From positions 1 to 47,081 of the forward strand of contig NZ_JADYUI010000023.1 in assembly GCF_021531695.1 (NCBI RefSeq): a stretch of 47,081 nt of DNA, in the 5' to 3' direction. The stretch's first letter is position 1. Each line of letters begins with the position of its first letter. The notes below the pieces were generated by a model that worked only from the letters and a program-made list of their open reading frames with translations, did no database searches and was not told where the DNA came from. The position numbers and the translations under genes are program-made. This document shows, piece by piece, positions 25,132 through 33,900 of the stretch. Source of the DNA: Roseburia hominis (GTDB lineage Bacteria; Bacillota; Clostridia; Lachnospirales; Lachnospiraceae).

Positions 25132-25944
25132 CTACCTCCTATACTCTTCTCCCATTGATTCAAATCCTGCCAACTGATACATATGATTTAGCGGTCCGTT
25201 TCCGGCGCCTAAATTAAGTCCATCTGCAATTGCACCCGTAATATATTTCTTTGCCTTTCTTACTGCCTGCTCTAACGTATCTCCAGCAGCAAGATTTGCT
25301 GCAATCGCAGACGATAATGTGCAGCCTGTTCCATGCGTATTCGGATTATTGATTTTTTCCCCGGATAACCAGAATCCTCTTTTCCCATTGTAACAGTAAT
25401 CATCTGCCGTATCCGAAAGATGTCCTCCTTTTAAAAGAACTGCTGTCTGATAACGCCCTGCCAGTTCTTTTGCCACGCGCTCCATATCTATTTTTTCTTT
25501 TATCTCTCTTCCCGTCAATGCCACCGCCTCATCAAGATTCGGTGTAATTAAAGTGGCAAGCGAAAATAATTGTTCGAAAAAAGTCTCTGCATAAGATCCC
25601 GCAAGCTTTTTTCCACTGGTGGACGCCATAACAGGATCTACCACTACATGAGGTACCTTTTCTTTTTCCAGTGTTTTTACGATTTTTAGCATGATCTCTT
25701 TATTCGGAATCATACCGATTTTGACCGCATCCGGTCGGATATCCGAAAAAATGCAACAAAGCTGTTCTTCAAAAAAATCTGCCGGAACAGGAAATACAGA
25801 AAAAACTCCAAGCGTATTCTGTGCCGTCAATGCCGTAATGGCACTCATTCCATATAATCCATGTGCTGCAATCGTTTTTAAATCTGCCTGTATTCCCGCC
25901 CCGCCACTGCAGTCACTTCCCGCAATCGTAAGTACTGTTTTCAT
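25132..25944 (-). CDS. thiD: Hydroxymethylpyrimidine/phosphomethylpyrimidine kinase
   Basis: A 270-residue ribokinase-fold enzyme of thiamine synthesis. It begins TVLTIAGSDCSGGAGIQADLKT, has VVVDPVMASTSGKKL and the ATP/anion-hole motif HGTGCTLSSAIAANLA. It phosphorylates HMP and HMP-P. It starts three bases after the thiE stop codon. Confidence 0.95.
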   Translation of the reverse strand: MKTVLTIAGSDCSGGAGIQADLKTIAAHGLYGMSAITALTAQNTLGVFSVFPVPADFFEEQLCCIFSDIRPDAVKIGMIPNKEIMLKIVKTLEKEKVPHVVVDPVMASTSGKKLAGSYAETFFEQLFSLATLITPNLDEAVALTGREIKEKIDMERVAKELAGRYQTAVLLKGGHLSDTADDYCYNGKRGFWLSGEKINNPNTHGTGCTLSSAIAANLAAGDTLEQAVRKAKKYITGAIADGLNLGAGNGPLNHMYQLAGFESMGEEYRR

Positions 25945-25947
25945 CTC

Positions 25948-26577
25948 TTACTCCTTAAACTTTTGCACCATCTCTGCTGCTGCCGCTTTAATGTCTTTTG
26001 CTGCAATGACAGCGGATACTACCGCCAGTCCATTGATTCCGATTCCTTTAAAATTTGAAAGTGTCTTTTGGTTAATTCCACCAATCACTACAATCGGAAT
26101 CTTTACCGCCTCTCTGATTTTCAATAATTCTTCTCTTGAAGTTACTTTGGCATCCTTTTTGGTTCCTGTTGCATACATTGCACCGACTCCAAGATAATCG
26201 GCGCCATTTTGTTCTGCCTCCTGTGCCTGTGCAACATTTCTTGCTGATACCCCGATAATTTTATCCTTTCCCAAAATCTTTCGTGCCACACTTACCGGAA
26301 GATCACTCTGTCCGACATGTACACCATCTGCATCTACTGCCAGTGCAATATCCACCCTGTCATTAATAAGAAGCGGCAGACCATAAGTGTCTGTAATCTT
26401 TTTTATCCGAAGTGCTGTTTCATAAAACTCCTTCGAAGAACAATTTTTTTCTCTTAACTGAACCATCGTAACACCGCCAAGGATTGCCTCTTCTACCGCT
26501 TCCTCCAAAGTATCGGTACTCATAAGTTCTCTGTCTGTACAAAGATAAAGTGTATAATCTAAATTTTCTTTTTTCAT
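25948..26577 (-). CDS. thiE: Thiamine-phosphate synthase
   Basis: A 209-residue TIM-barrel enzyme that joins HMP-PP to thiazole phosphate. Family marks are [65 protein letters not shown] and VVIGGIN. I use the ATG at 26577, preceded by GAGAGGAAAA; a GTG four codons upstream lacks a ribosome site. No TPP riboswitch consensus (CTGAGA) is visible upstream, which is unusual for a thiamine gene, although thiE may be read from an unseen promoter behind the terminator at 26.6 kb. Confidence 0.95.
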   Translation of the reverse strand: MKKENLDYTLYLCTDRELMSTDTLEEAVEEAILGGVTMVQLREKNCSSKEFYETALRIKKITDTYGLPLLINDRVDIALAVDADGVHVGQSDLPVSVARKILGKDKIIGVSARNVAQAQEAEQNGADYLGVGAMYATGTKKDAKVTSREELLKIREAVKIPIVVIGGINQKTLSNFKGIGINGLAVVSAVIAAKDIKAAAAEMVQKFKE

Positions 26578-26596
26578 TTTTCCTCTCACATGTAAA

Positions 26597-26625
26597 ACAA
26601 AAAGCCTACGTCACTGCGTAAGCTT
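26597..26625 (-). terminator. Terminator between the 89-aa gene and thiE
   Basis: The minus strand shows AAGCTTACG, a six-base loop and CGTAGGCTT (9 bp, one G-U), followed by TTTTTG. It should end the PfkB/89-aa transcript. Confidence 0.8.
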
Positions 26626-26659
26626 CTGTACTTTCCCTAGAAACTATAAATCAAACCTG

Positions 26660-26929
26660 TTATTGAATCACATCACCTTTTTTACCGGTTGTCGCCGCGC
26701 GCTTTTGTGCGCTCAGCTGCCGGAAGATCTCCTCAAGATTCTTTTCTTCATCGGCTTCCTTTTCCTGTTCCTGCTCTTCTGTCTCTAAATTTACGACTTC
26801 ATTAATTTCCAGCGCATGGGTAGAATGATGATATTTCACACGTTCATCCTGTTCTACTTCTTCACCCTGATTCGGATTAATTGCTTTCTTTAATTCACCA
26901 ATTAACTGACTCTTTAAATCCTCGTTCAC
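26660..26929 (-). CDS. Acidic small protein of unknown function
   Basis: An 89-residue protein starting at GTG with GGAGGAAACGATT upstream. The N-terminus is helical (DLKSQLIGELKKAI), the middle is strongly acidic (ETEEQEQEKEADEEKN), and the end is basic (QKRAATTGKKGD). It is not recognised. It lies 13 bases after the PfkB-like gene and is followed by a terminator, so the two form an operon. Confidence 0.6.
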   Translation of the reverse strand: MNEDLKSQLIGELKKAINPNQGEEVEQDERVKYHHSTHALEINEVVNLETEEQEQEKEADEEKNLEEIFRQLSAQKRAATTGKKGDVIQ

Positions 26930-26942
26930 AATCGTTTCCTCC

Positions 26943-27836
26943 TTAATTATAACGATTCCAAATTAAGTCATACCATTGTTCCATCTCTTTTTCTGTCATA
27001 AATCCCTTTGATGTACCGATATATCCGATTTTATATGCTGCAAACATTAAAGCATATTTGACTGCTTCTTTATAGTTACCGGTCTTTTCATAATAATGAA
27101 GAAAACAGGATAACAGTGCATTTCCGGCTCCCACGGTGTTTTTTACCTCCTGGATATGTACCGAAGCATAGGGAACAATCATGTTGTCCTCTCTGGTATA
27201 CATGAGTAACCCGGATTTACCCATTCCAAGAATAATACAGTCCATGGAATATTCACTGCTAAGCTTACGCATTGCCTCATATGGTTCATAATCAATCTCA
27301 TCATCACTGATATAAACAATATTCGCAGCCTCCAAAAACTTACGGTCCTTTTCTGTTTCCACTCCATTAAAATTGACCGCAAGCTTTTTTCCACTCTCCC
27401 TTACCTTTTCAAGGAAAGGTTCACAAAAACGGTTATTGGATAAAACCACCACATCTGCTTTTTCCAATGCCTGTTCAAAGCGCGCAATATCATAAGGTGT
27501 ATCTTCTAGATCCTTAACATCTTCAAATATCTGCTGCTTACGCTCGTTATCATAAAAAATCACTGCTGCCGGTGTCTGCTTAAGATTTGCGAACACATAC
27601 TCGCGGTCTAAATGCTTCGTCTCAAATAAATGTCCATCCCGCTCTCCAATCATGGACAGCAGATCAACCTCATCCCCCAACCACTTCAATGCATTGGCAA
27701 CATTATACGCATCGCCGCCTATTCCACCAAAAACAGTCTCATCACACCTTGTAATTCTGCTATATTGAATCGGAAGGCTTGGTACTTTTACTATCGTTTC
27801 TCTTTGAATAATCCCTGCTACTAAGAATCTCCCCAT
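26943..27836 (-). CDS. PfkB-family carbohydrate kinase-like protein with altered catalytic motif
   Basis: A 297-residue ribokinase-fold protein, nearest in feel to fructoselysine 6-kinase (FrlD). The N-terminus has the sugar-binding GGIGGDAYNVANALKWLG, then NRFCEPFL, VNFNGVE and CIILGMGKSG. The signature that should read DTxGAGD is NTVGAGNALLSCF here, so the catalytic base Asp is replaced by Asn. Either the enzyme has altered or lost activity or it binds sugar without phosphorylating it. The start at 27836 has AGGGGGAAGATGCA upstream. A promoter and palindrome precede it. Confidence 0.8.
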   Translation of the reverse strand: MGRFLVAGIIQRETIVKVPSLPIQYSRITRCDETVFGGIGGDAYNVANALKWLGDEVDLLSMIGERDGHLFETKHLDREYVFANLKQTPAAVIFYDNERKQQIFEDVKDLEDTPYDIARFEQALEKADVVVLSNNRFCEPFLEKVRESGKKLAVNFNGVETEKDRKFLEAANIVYISDDEIDYEPYEAMRKLSSEYSMDCIILGMGKSGLLMYTREDNMIVPYASVHIQEVKNTVGAGNALLSCFLHYYEKTGNYKEAVKYALMFAAYKIGYIGTSKGFMTEKEMEQWYDLIWNRYN

Positions 27837-27907
27837 TGCATCTTCCCCCTGCGCTTTATTAGATGTCAAAACAACTTTTTTCCACTATTTTTCTTTTGCT
27901 TACAACC

Positions 27908-27977
27908 TTATAAGTATTACTTATAAAGCCAACCCTACTCCTATAATTATTATACACGTTCTTTTTTGTTTTTTCAA
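27908..27977 (-). promoter_or_regulatory. Promoter and palindromic operator of the PfkB-like operon
   Basis: TTGAAA (27972-27977) and TATAAT (27949-27954) are 17 bases apart. A perfect 19-base palindrome, TTATAAGTAATACTTATAA, lies at 27908-27926, about 16 bases beyond the expected transcription start. It is a likely repressor site, perhaps sugar-responsive. Confidence 0.6.
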
Positions 27978-28325
27978 TCGTACATTACAGAATTATGAGG
28001 ACTTTTGTTCCAAAAACAGACTGCCCAATGTCATAACTTCCAATGTTCCTTAAGCTTCTCCTATACCGGAATAATCAATTAAGTAACGGAATCAAAAGCT
28101 TATGAATGCATGATATGGAAACAGCATCAAAATACAAAGTATTCGTAAATTATCAATATAATATTTTCGCATAATTTTTTACTCTCACTCTCCTACACCT
28201 ACTTCCAAATATACAATAAGAATGCGTAATCAAAACAACCGCTTTCATCACGCATTCTATTTTAATTTAACCCAAATATTCTATCAAGTATATTTAATAT
28301 TTGTCATATACGTTTTTGCCATCAC
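27978..28325. other. Non-coding gap between the PfkB-like and VanZ genes
   Basis: I see no convincing gene here. One hairpin (AGAATGCGT at 28219-28227 with ACGCATTCT at 28250-28258) lies about 70 bases beyond the VanZ stop codon and may weakly terminate it. No promoter stands out otherwise. Confidence 0.5.
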
Positions 28326-28973
28326 TTACATTCTTGTTTTTATGTATCGTGTTTCCCGTCCGATTACTTTGTCAAAACATTCAATAGCAGGAATTTTCTT
28401 TTCAACCATTTTTACCATAAAATATCCAATCACACCACCAAGTGTATTTAACATCAGATCATCAACATCACACAGACGATACGAGCCCTGAAACAGGAAA
28501 AATAATCCGGTAAGCTGACCAAGTTCAATAAAACTGCTTAATGCAAATGATGCAACTGTAATTGCTTTTCCTGTAAAATGAAAGTTATAACGTAAATACA
28601 TACCAAACGGAATTGTCATAAATACATTGAATACTACTTGCAACACTGCTCTATTTGTTAATGCAGCTAAATAAGTCTGCGGTTTATTCCATACGAATGG
28701 AGTCTCTCTTGCGATATCGCATAAAAAATGAAATGGAACTGCCTGAATAGAGTGACCGGTTAAATTTGCCTGCTCTGCTAGTGTCGGAAGTGGCAAAAAT
28801 ACCAGTGCAAAAACACAGAAACTATAAAATAAAAAGATATAGCCAAGTCCAAAACGAACCACATTAAATTTTCGTTTTACCATCTGCACCGCTAAAAATA
28901 AAATCGTAAATAGTCCTGCATACGTTCCAAAATAATTTGCTGCTGTCATAATGTTTGTTCCTATATTTCCCAT
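28326..28973 (-). CDS. VanZ-family membrane protein
   Basis: A 215-residue protein with about five hydrophobic helices. VanZ marks are VFNVFMTIPFGMYLRYNF, SSFIELGQLTGLFF and RLCDVDDLMLNTLGGVIGY. VanZ relatives can lower sensitivity to glycopeptides and lipoglycopeptides, though most chromosomal members have unknown roles. I start it at the ATG at 28973, which has GGGAGGA seven bases upstream; the longer frame would use TTG. It is the last host gene before the prophage-like element. Confidence 0.88.
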   Translation of the reverse strand: MGNIGTNIMTAANYFGTYAGLFTILFLAVQMVKRKFNVVRFGLGYIFLFYSFCVFALVFLPLPTLAEQANLTGHSIQAVPFHFLCDIARETPFVWNKPQTYLAALTNRAVLQVVFNVFMTIPFGMYLRYNFHFTGKAITVASFALSSFIELGQLTGLFFLFQGSYRLCDVDDLMLNTLGGVIGYFMVKMVEKKIPAIECFDKVIGRETRYIKTRM

Positions 28974-29083
28974 AAAAAATCCTCCCTTTCGAATATTCAA
29001 AACTTATCTTTGTTTCATTTGATAAATTAAGTATATCTTCAGGAAGGATTCTAAGCCATTGAACCAGCTTACAATTGCGGCTT

Positions 29084-29107
29084 CATTCTTACATACGTGT
29101 AAGAATG
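29084..29107. other. Candidate attachment-site core (inverted repeat)
   Basis: CATTCTTACA and TGTAAGAATG form a perfect 10-base inverted repeat around TACG. It sits between the host VanZ gene and the integrase, where the left attachment site of a tyrosine-recombinase element is expected. Proof needs the other end, which is outside the window. Confidence 0.4.
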
Positions 29108-29236
29108 GATGTAAGGTAAGTGGTGTACTGAAAAACTCGTATACGCCTGAAAATGCTTATTTTACGCACTTTTCTATTTTTTCAACTCACACTGAATTTT
29201 ACATAACCATACGTATCTCTACATATTTTAATAAAC

Positions 29237-29293
29237 AATTGGTGTAAAAATGGTGTAAATTTTCATCTTTCTAAAGCGAAAATTGGTGTAAAA
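29237..29293 (+). repeat. Three arm-type direct repeats next to the integrase
   Basis: (AAT)TGGTGTAAA occurs at 29237-29249, 29249-29260 and 29281-29293. Short direct repeats beside the integrase gene are usual for arm-type integrase binding sites, as in Tn916. Confidence 0.55.
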
Positions 29294-29305
29294 TCATTTC
29301 CTCGT

Positions 29306-30532
29306 TTATGCCCTATTTCTGCGCCTTTCAGCAATATTTACGACCTCACTCATTGCCCGTTCTTCGTTCACATGATTGTAAACATCGTTGGTAATTTGTG
29401 TACTTGAATGCCCCATGATGTATTGTAAGACTTTTATATCCATTCCATCTTCCGCATCTCGTGTACAGCCAGTATGTCGTAAGATATGTGCCGAGATATT
29501 ACCAATCTTATTTTTTGATTTTTCATTATATTTTTTGACTGCTTGTTTCAACTCGTTATTAAAAGAAGTAATATTTATCAAACTACCAGACTTGTTAAAA
29601 AACACGAAATCTTCTTTGCCATCTACACAATAATCTTTTTTCAATATAAAATGATATTTGCGTAATTCACACAAAACATTATAGACATCATCTGTCATGG
29701 GTATTTTTCTCGTATGTGTATTCTTCGTTGGAGTAATATGATATTTTAGTTTATCCCCATCAAATTTTTTATACTGTAATTGATGGTCAACTGTAATAAT
29801 CTTGTTTTTCATATCAATATCATTCCAAGTCAGTCCTGCAAATTCGCTTACTCTACACATTGTCCCAATTAAAAATGCAACTTTTCTATACATATCCCTG
29901 TCATTTTTATATAAATACGAAAGGAATTCGTCTTGTTGTTTTTTCGTAAGAGCTTCTTTCTTTTTATGTTCTCCCTGTACAACATCCAAAGCTCTTTTTG
30001 TTGGATTAGTGCTTATCATATTATTATCTAATGCCATATTAAATACAGATGATAACAATTTATGGAAAAAACTGATTGTTCCATATGACTTACCATTTTC
30101 CTGTAATTGTTCATAAAAATTTGTGACATTAGCCTTTTTTATATCTGAAATTTTCATGTTCCCAAACACGGTATCTTTCACATTGTTATCATACATCATT
30201 TTATAATTACTAATTGTATTTGGTGACAAATTTCTTCCTTTATACTTTTTGTTCGCAATATAATATTCAAACATATCATTTAAAGTAAATTCCATTCCAA
30301 GCCCTGTCATTCCTTGTGATAACATCAACTGAATTTCACTTTCTTTTTCTCGTAATGATTTTCCGTCTTTCTTCCCTGCCGGTGTCCTATCAGATGCAAG
30401 TAATCTCCAACTATAAATGCTATGTCTTTTACCAAGCAAATCTGTGTATCTATACTGATATGATAAATCTTTTCTTTGACTTTCACCTACTTTCAATGGT
30501 CTTCCTTTATGATCTTTTCTTTTATCTGTCAT
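29306..30532 (-). CDS. Tn916-type tyrosine integrase
   Basis: A 408-residue site-specific recombinase. The N-terminal arm-binding domain (RKDHKGRPLKVGESQRKD...YQYRYTD...YSWRLLASDRTPAGKK) is close to Tn916 Int. The SAM-like core-binding domain is about residues 90-170. The catalytic residues are Arg in TMCRVSEFAGLTW, HILRHTG, GHSS and the Tyr in NDVYNHV. The start at 30532 has GAAGGGAG upstream. It integrates and, with the small excisionase upstream, excises the element that starts here. Confidence 0.95.
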   Translation of the reverse strand: MTDKRKDHKGRPLKVGESQRKDLSYQYRYTDLLGKRHSIYSWRLLASDRTPAGKKDGKSLREKESEIQLMLSQGMTGLGMEFTLNDMFEYYIANKKYKGRNLSPNTISNYKMMYDNNVKDTVFGNMKISDIKKANVTNFYEQLQENGKSYGTISFFHKLLSSVFNMALDNNMISTNPTKRALDVVQGEHKKKEALTKKQQDEFLSYLYKNDRDMYRKVAFLIGTMCRVSEFAGLTWNDIDMKNKIITVDHQLQYKKFDGDKLKYHITPTKNTHTRKIPMTDDVYNVLCELRKYHFILKKDYCVDGKEDFVFFNKSGSLINITSFNNELKQAVKKYNEKSKNKIGNISAHILRHTGCTRDAEDGMDIKVLQYIMGHSSTQITNDVYNHVNEERAMSEVVNIAERRRNRA

Positions 30533-30618
30533 TGCTATTGCTCCCTTCAACAAAAAGAGCCTTAATACGACATTACCATATTATCATATTAAGACTTTTA
30601 CTTCTATCTATAAATAAT

Positions 30619-30825
30619 TTATATCGCAAAATTATGTTCAATAAATTCATCAAACTTTTTTCGCTTTATCAATCGCTTTTTTCCAACCCACAATACAAAA
30701 GGACAATTATCTGTATTTGACATTTCACGAATTTTATTAATTCCAATTCCTGAATATGCAGCAGTTTCTTCTATTGTCAAATTTGATTTTTCCCAAATAG
30801 GAACTTTTACAGTTGTATTACTCAA
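30619..30825 (-). CDS. Tn916-type excisionase
   Basis: A 68-residue winged-helix protein: VPIWEKSNLTIEETAAYSGIGINKIREM, then FVLWVGKKRLIKRKKFDEFIE. This is the standard Xis of Tn916-like integrases. The start is TTG with AGGAGAG eight bases upstream; no ATG is possible. The leader around the ribosome site resembles those of the P63C and 156-residue genes. Confidence 0.9.
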   Translation of the reverse strand: MSNTTVKVPIWEKSNLTIEETAAYSGIGINKIREMSNTDNCPFVLWVGKKRLIKRKKFDEFIEHNFAI

Positions 30826-30856
30826 TAGTACATCTCTCCTTATTATAAAATTCTTT

Positions 30857-30894
30857 ACAAAAAATAGAGTAGTACGTATTGCACATACTACTCT
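30857..30894 (-). terminator. Terminator after the tape-measure gene
   Basis: AGAGTAGTA and TACTACTCT form a perfect nine-base stem, followed on the minus strand by ATTTTTTG. It separates tail genes from xis-int. Confidence 0.85.
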
Positions 30895-30901
30895 GTATTG
30901 T

Positions 30902-33900
30902 TTATCTGTTATTTATATTGCTAAACATTTGTTCAGCTTTTTGTCTTGCAGACTGTAAGTCTTTAATAAGCACGTTTAATCCATCATTATCTTTTACATT
31001 CGGCACAACAATATCGCCAGTAAACTGATATACAGGAGCATTATTCGTCGTCTTATTCACAGGTATAGCTTTCGGCATAGTATTCCTATAATAATTAACC
31101 ATGTCAGGCACATACCTAACAAAGTCATTGCTCAGACCAACCATATTTTCAAACAAATCATTTTGTCTTTCTGTGAGAACACGTTCCTTACTGCTTACAC
31201 GAATCCATGTATTGTCTTTCTTATCATTACCACCAACAACACCGCCGGTAGCAAACTGTGGAATGTCAATATCGTAATGCTGTGCAAATACATCGTGGGC
31301 AACCTTTCCGAATATTTCATTTACCTGTGACTGTGCAGTCCTTATGATTTCTCGCCAGCTAAGAGTTGTACCATTATCATTATATACGTTAAACTCATCT
31401 TTCAAATCGTTAATGGCATCAATAGCATCATCAATGGAATCCAGTAACGCATCTAATTCCAAATCGTCAAGTTTATCTTTCGCACTCGATACTTCATCTG
31501 GATTACTAATCCAAATCATCTGCTTATTCGTAGAGTCATAGGTCATAACATTTCTGTTATTCATTGCCTTGACTAATTCCCATCTTGCTTTTTCAAGTTC
31601 CAACGCTTTGTTCTTTTCCTCATTGACTTCCTGTAACTTGTCACGAATTTTCTCTAATTCTGAAATACGATTATCCATGATGTCATCGAGAACACCTTCC
31701 TGACTTACCATTTCAGACCACATATTGCTCTCGGCACTCTGGATATTCTGAACGATTTCCCAAAACTCTTCCAATGTACCTACTGAAAGTCCAAAGCTGT
31801 CTAAGTAATAACTCAAAGTTGCCATATCATTGCTCTTGATGTAGCCGATAATATTATTGATTTGGTCTTGATTAAACTTATACCAACCAGTCGTACCATT
31901 AGAGAAATTATCTTCAATGTAATCATAGTATGCTTGTACTTGTCTTTTATACAGGTCAATCTTTTTCATGCCATTGTCGATTTGTTCTGTTAAAAGAAAA
32001 TCTGGTGCTGGCTTATTATGTGCCTCAATTAAACTTCTCAGACCTTCAATCTGTGTAGTGGCTTTATCAAGAATACTGTTTAATTTCTCGTATGTCTTAA
32101 TATCCATCTGCTTAATAGCTTTATTCAACTGAATCTGATTTGCAGTTGCTTCTGCAATATTACTATTAGCAGTCATGATTTCCTGTACATATTCCCATAA
32201 TCTATCCAGAGTAGCAGGATTGATACCTTTACCATTGAAGAAATCAAATATGCCCTGATGGTCATTCATTTCAATAAACTTAATTACTTGGTCTATTTCT
32301 TCTTTTGTTAAACTAGCCCATCCATTTACACTGTCAGATAAACCTTGTCTTATTGCATAATAGTAGTTGTTAATCTTATTCTGCTCAATCATTGCAGTAG
32401 AAGCAAGACCATGCATCTCATTCTTGATTTCTTCAATGCTTGCAGTAAGACCACGGGCATCTAACATATTGTTGTAGCTTGATATTTCATCATTTAACTT
32501 TTCAATTAAGATACCATATTTTTCTGCACCGCTGATATTCAACTCACCAACAGCATTGTTCAGTTTGATGATATTCGTTTTCAACTCAATGATTTCATTA
32601 TTGGCTTCACCAAGTTTTTCTACATATTCGTAAAACTCTTGCAGTGTATAATTGTCGAAACCTAAGTCAGCTAAGTAATTGTGAAGGCTCAATGAATCAT
32701 CTGTGTCGATAAAATGAAATACCTGTTTAAGTTGTTCTTCCGTCAGTTTGCCCCAACCATTCACTTCATCAGAGAAATTTCTTCTGATTACGTTGTAATA
32801 CTCGTTGGCATTGCCCTGTGCAATAAGCAGTTTCTCATTAGCAGCCATTAACTGTTCATTGATATCTGCCACACTTAAAGCAAGTCCACGTTCTTCCAAC
32901 TGTGAAGCAAAGTTATCTAATCGTGTAGTAGCTTTGTCTATAAGTTTTCCAAAGTTCTCCAAAGCAGTAAACGGTATTTTCTGGATTTCTTTATTCCACT
33001 CAACCTGTGCTTTGATACACTCGTTCATGGATTTCTTGATACCATTTAATTCTTTCTGCCATTCGTACCAAGTTTCAGAACCTTCTTGCAGATAACCTCT
33101 GTCTATATTATATTGCAACTGTGCCTGTAATTCAGACAATTCTTTTTCATACTGTCTGCGTTCTTCTTCAGATTTGCTAATTAACTCTTGATAATCACCA
33201 GCGTTATATGCAAATCCTCTTGCCTCTTTAATGTCTATGATAGACTGAGACAGTTCCTTTAATGAATCAATAAGAGAGATAATGTCTTCGTTAAACTGTT
33301 TGATATTCTCTAATTTCTGGTTGGCAAGTTCCTCCAACTGTCTACGCAAATCTTTAATAGCGTTGGCGGCTTCTTGTGCTTTTGTCGGGTCATTACCTGT
33401 GGTATTATAGAAATCTACCAACTGTTGCTGTGCTGCGATTGCCTGTGGAATTGTGTCCATTTCGGCTTGCAGTGCAGAATTACGTTCATCCCAGTTATGG
33501 AATTTATTAGATGCTTCTTTGTCTAATTCATCTATTGCATTTTGAATACGTGAGAGAGCATCAGTAAGTCTCTTTTCTTCTTCCTCAATTGCCTTTTTGC
33601 GTTCTTCCTCAGCTTTCTTTGCAGCTTCTTCAGCTTCCTTTTGTGCTTTTTCTGCGTCATTATCTTTTGATTTAGAGCCAGAACCAGAGCCAGAACCTTT
33701 ACTTTGTGACTTCCTTACTCCATTAGATTTAGTTCCACCTTTAAATGAAACCTTACTCATAGAGTTTTTGGTTTTTTCAAGCATCTCGTTAAGCTTTTTC
33801 TCTGTTTCTTTTTGAGCTTGTACTTTTGCCATCTGCTCTAAATATGGTGTATCTTTTCCACTCAGTCCACCATGAGAATTATCACCATTAACAGCAGTAA

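Noticed and set aside
26578-26660. TPP riboswitch before thiE
   Set aside because: No CTGAGA or other TPP aptamer blocks are visible; the hairpin there is a plain terminator for the upstream genes.
28222-28491. Plus-strand 89-codon frame at the 3' end of VanZ
   Set aside because: Mostly antisense to the VanZ coding region with no ribosome site.
29059-29247. 62-codon plus-strand frame between VanZ and the integrase
   Set aside because: It lacks a ribosome site and crosses the inverted repeat and arm repeats of the likely attachment region.
29239-29293. CRISPR-like array
   Set aside because: The three repeat words are only about 10 bases and unevenly spaced; integrase arm sites fit better. 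No array was seen anywhere in the window.
33597-33815. Plus-strand Glu/Pro/Ser-rich frame inside the tape-measure gene
   Set aside because: It is the reverse reading of the Gly/Ser linker and Lys/Glu coiled coil; no ribosome site.
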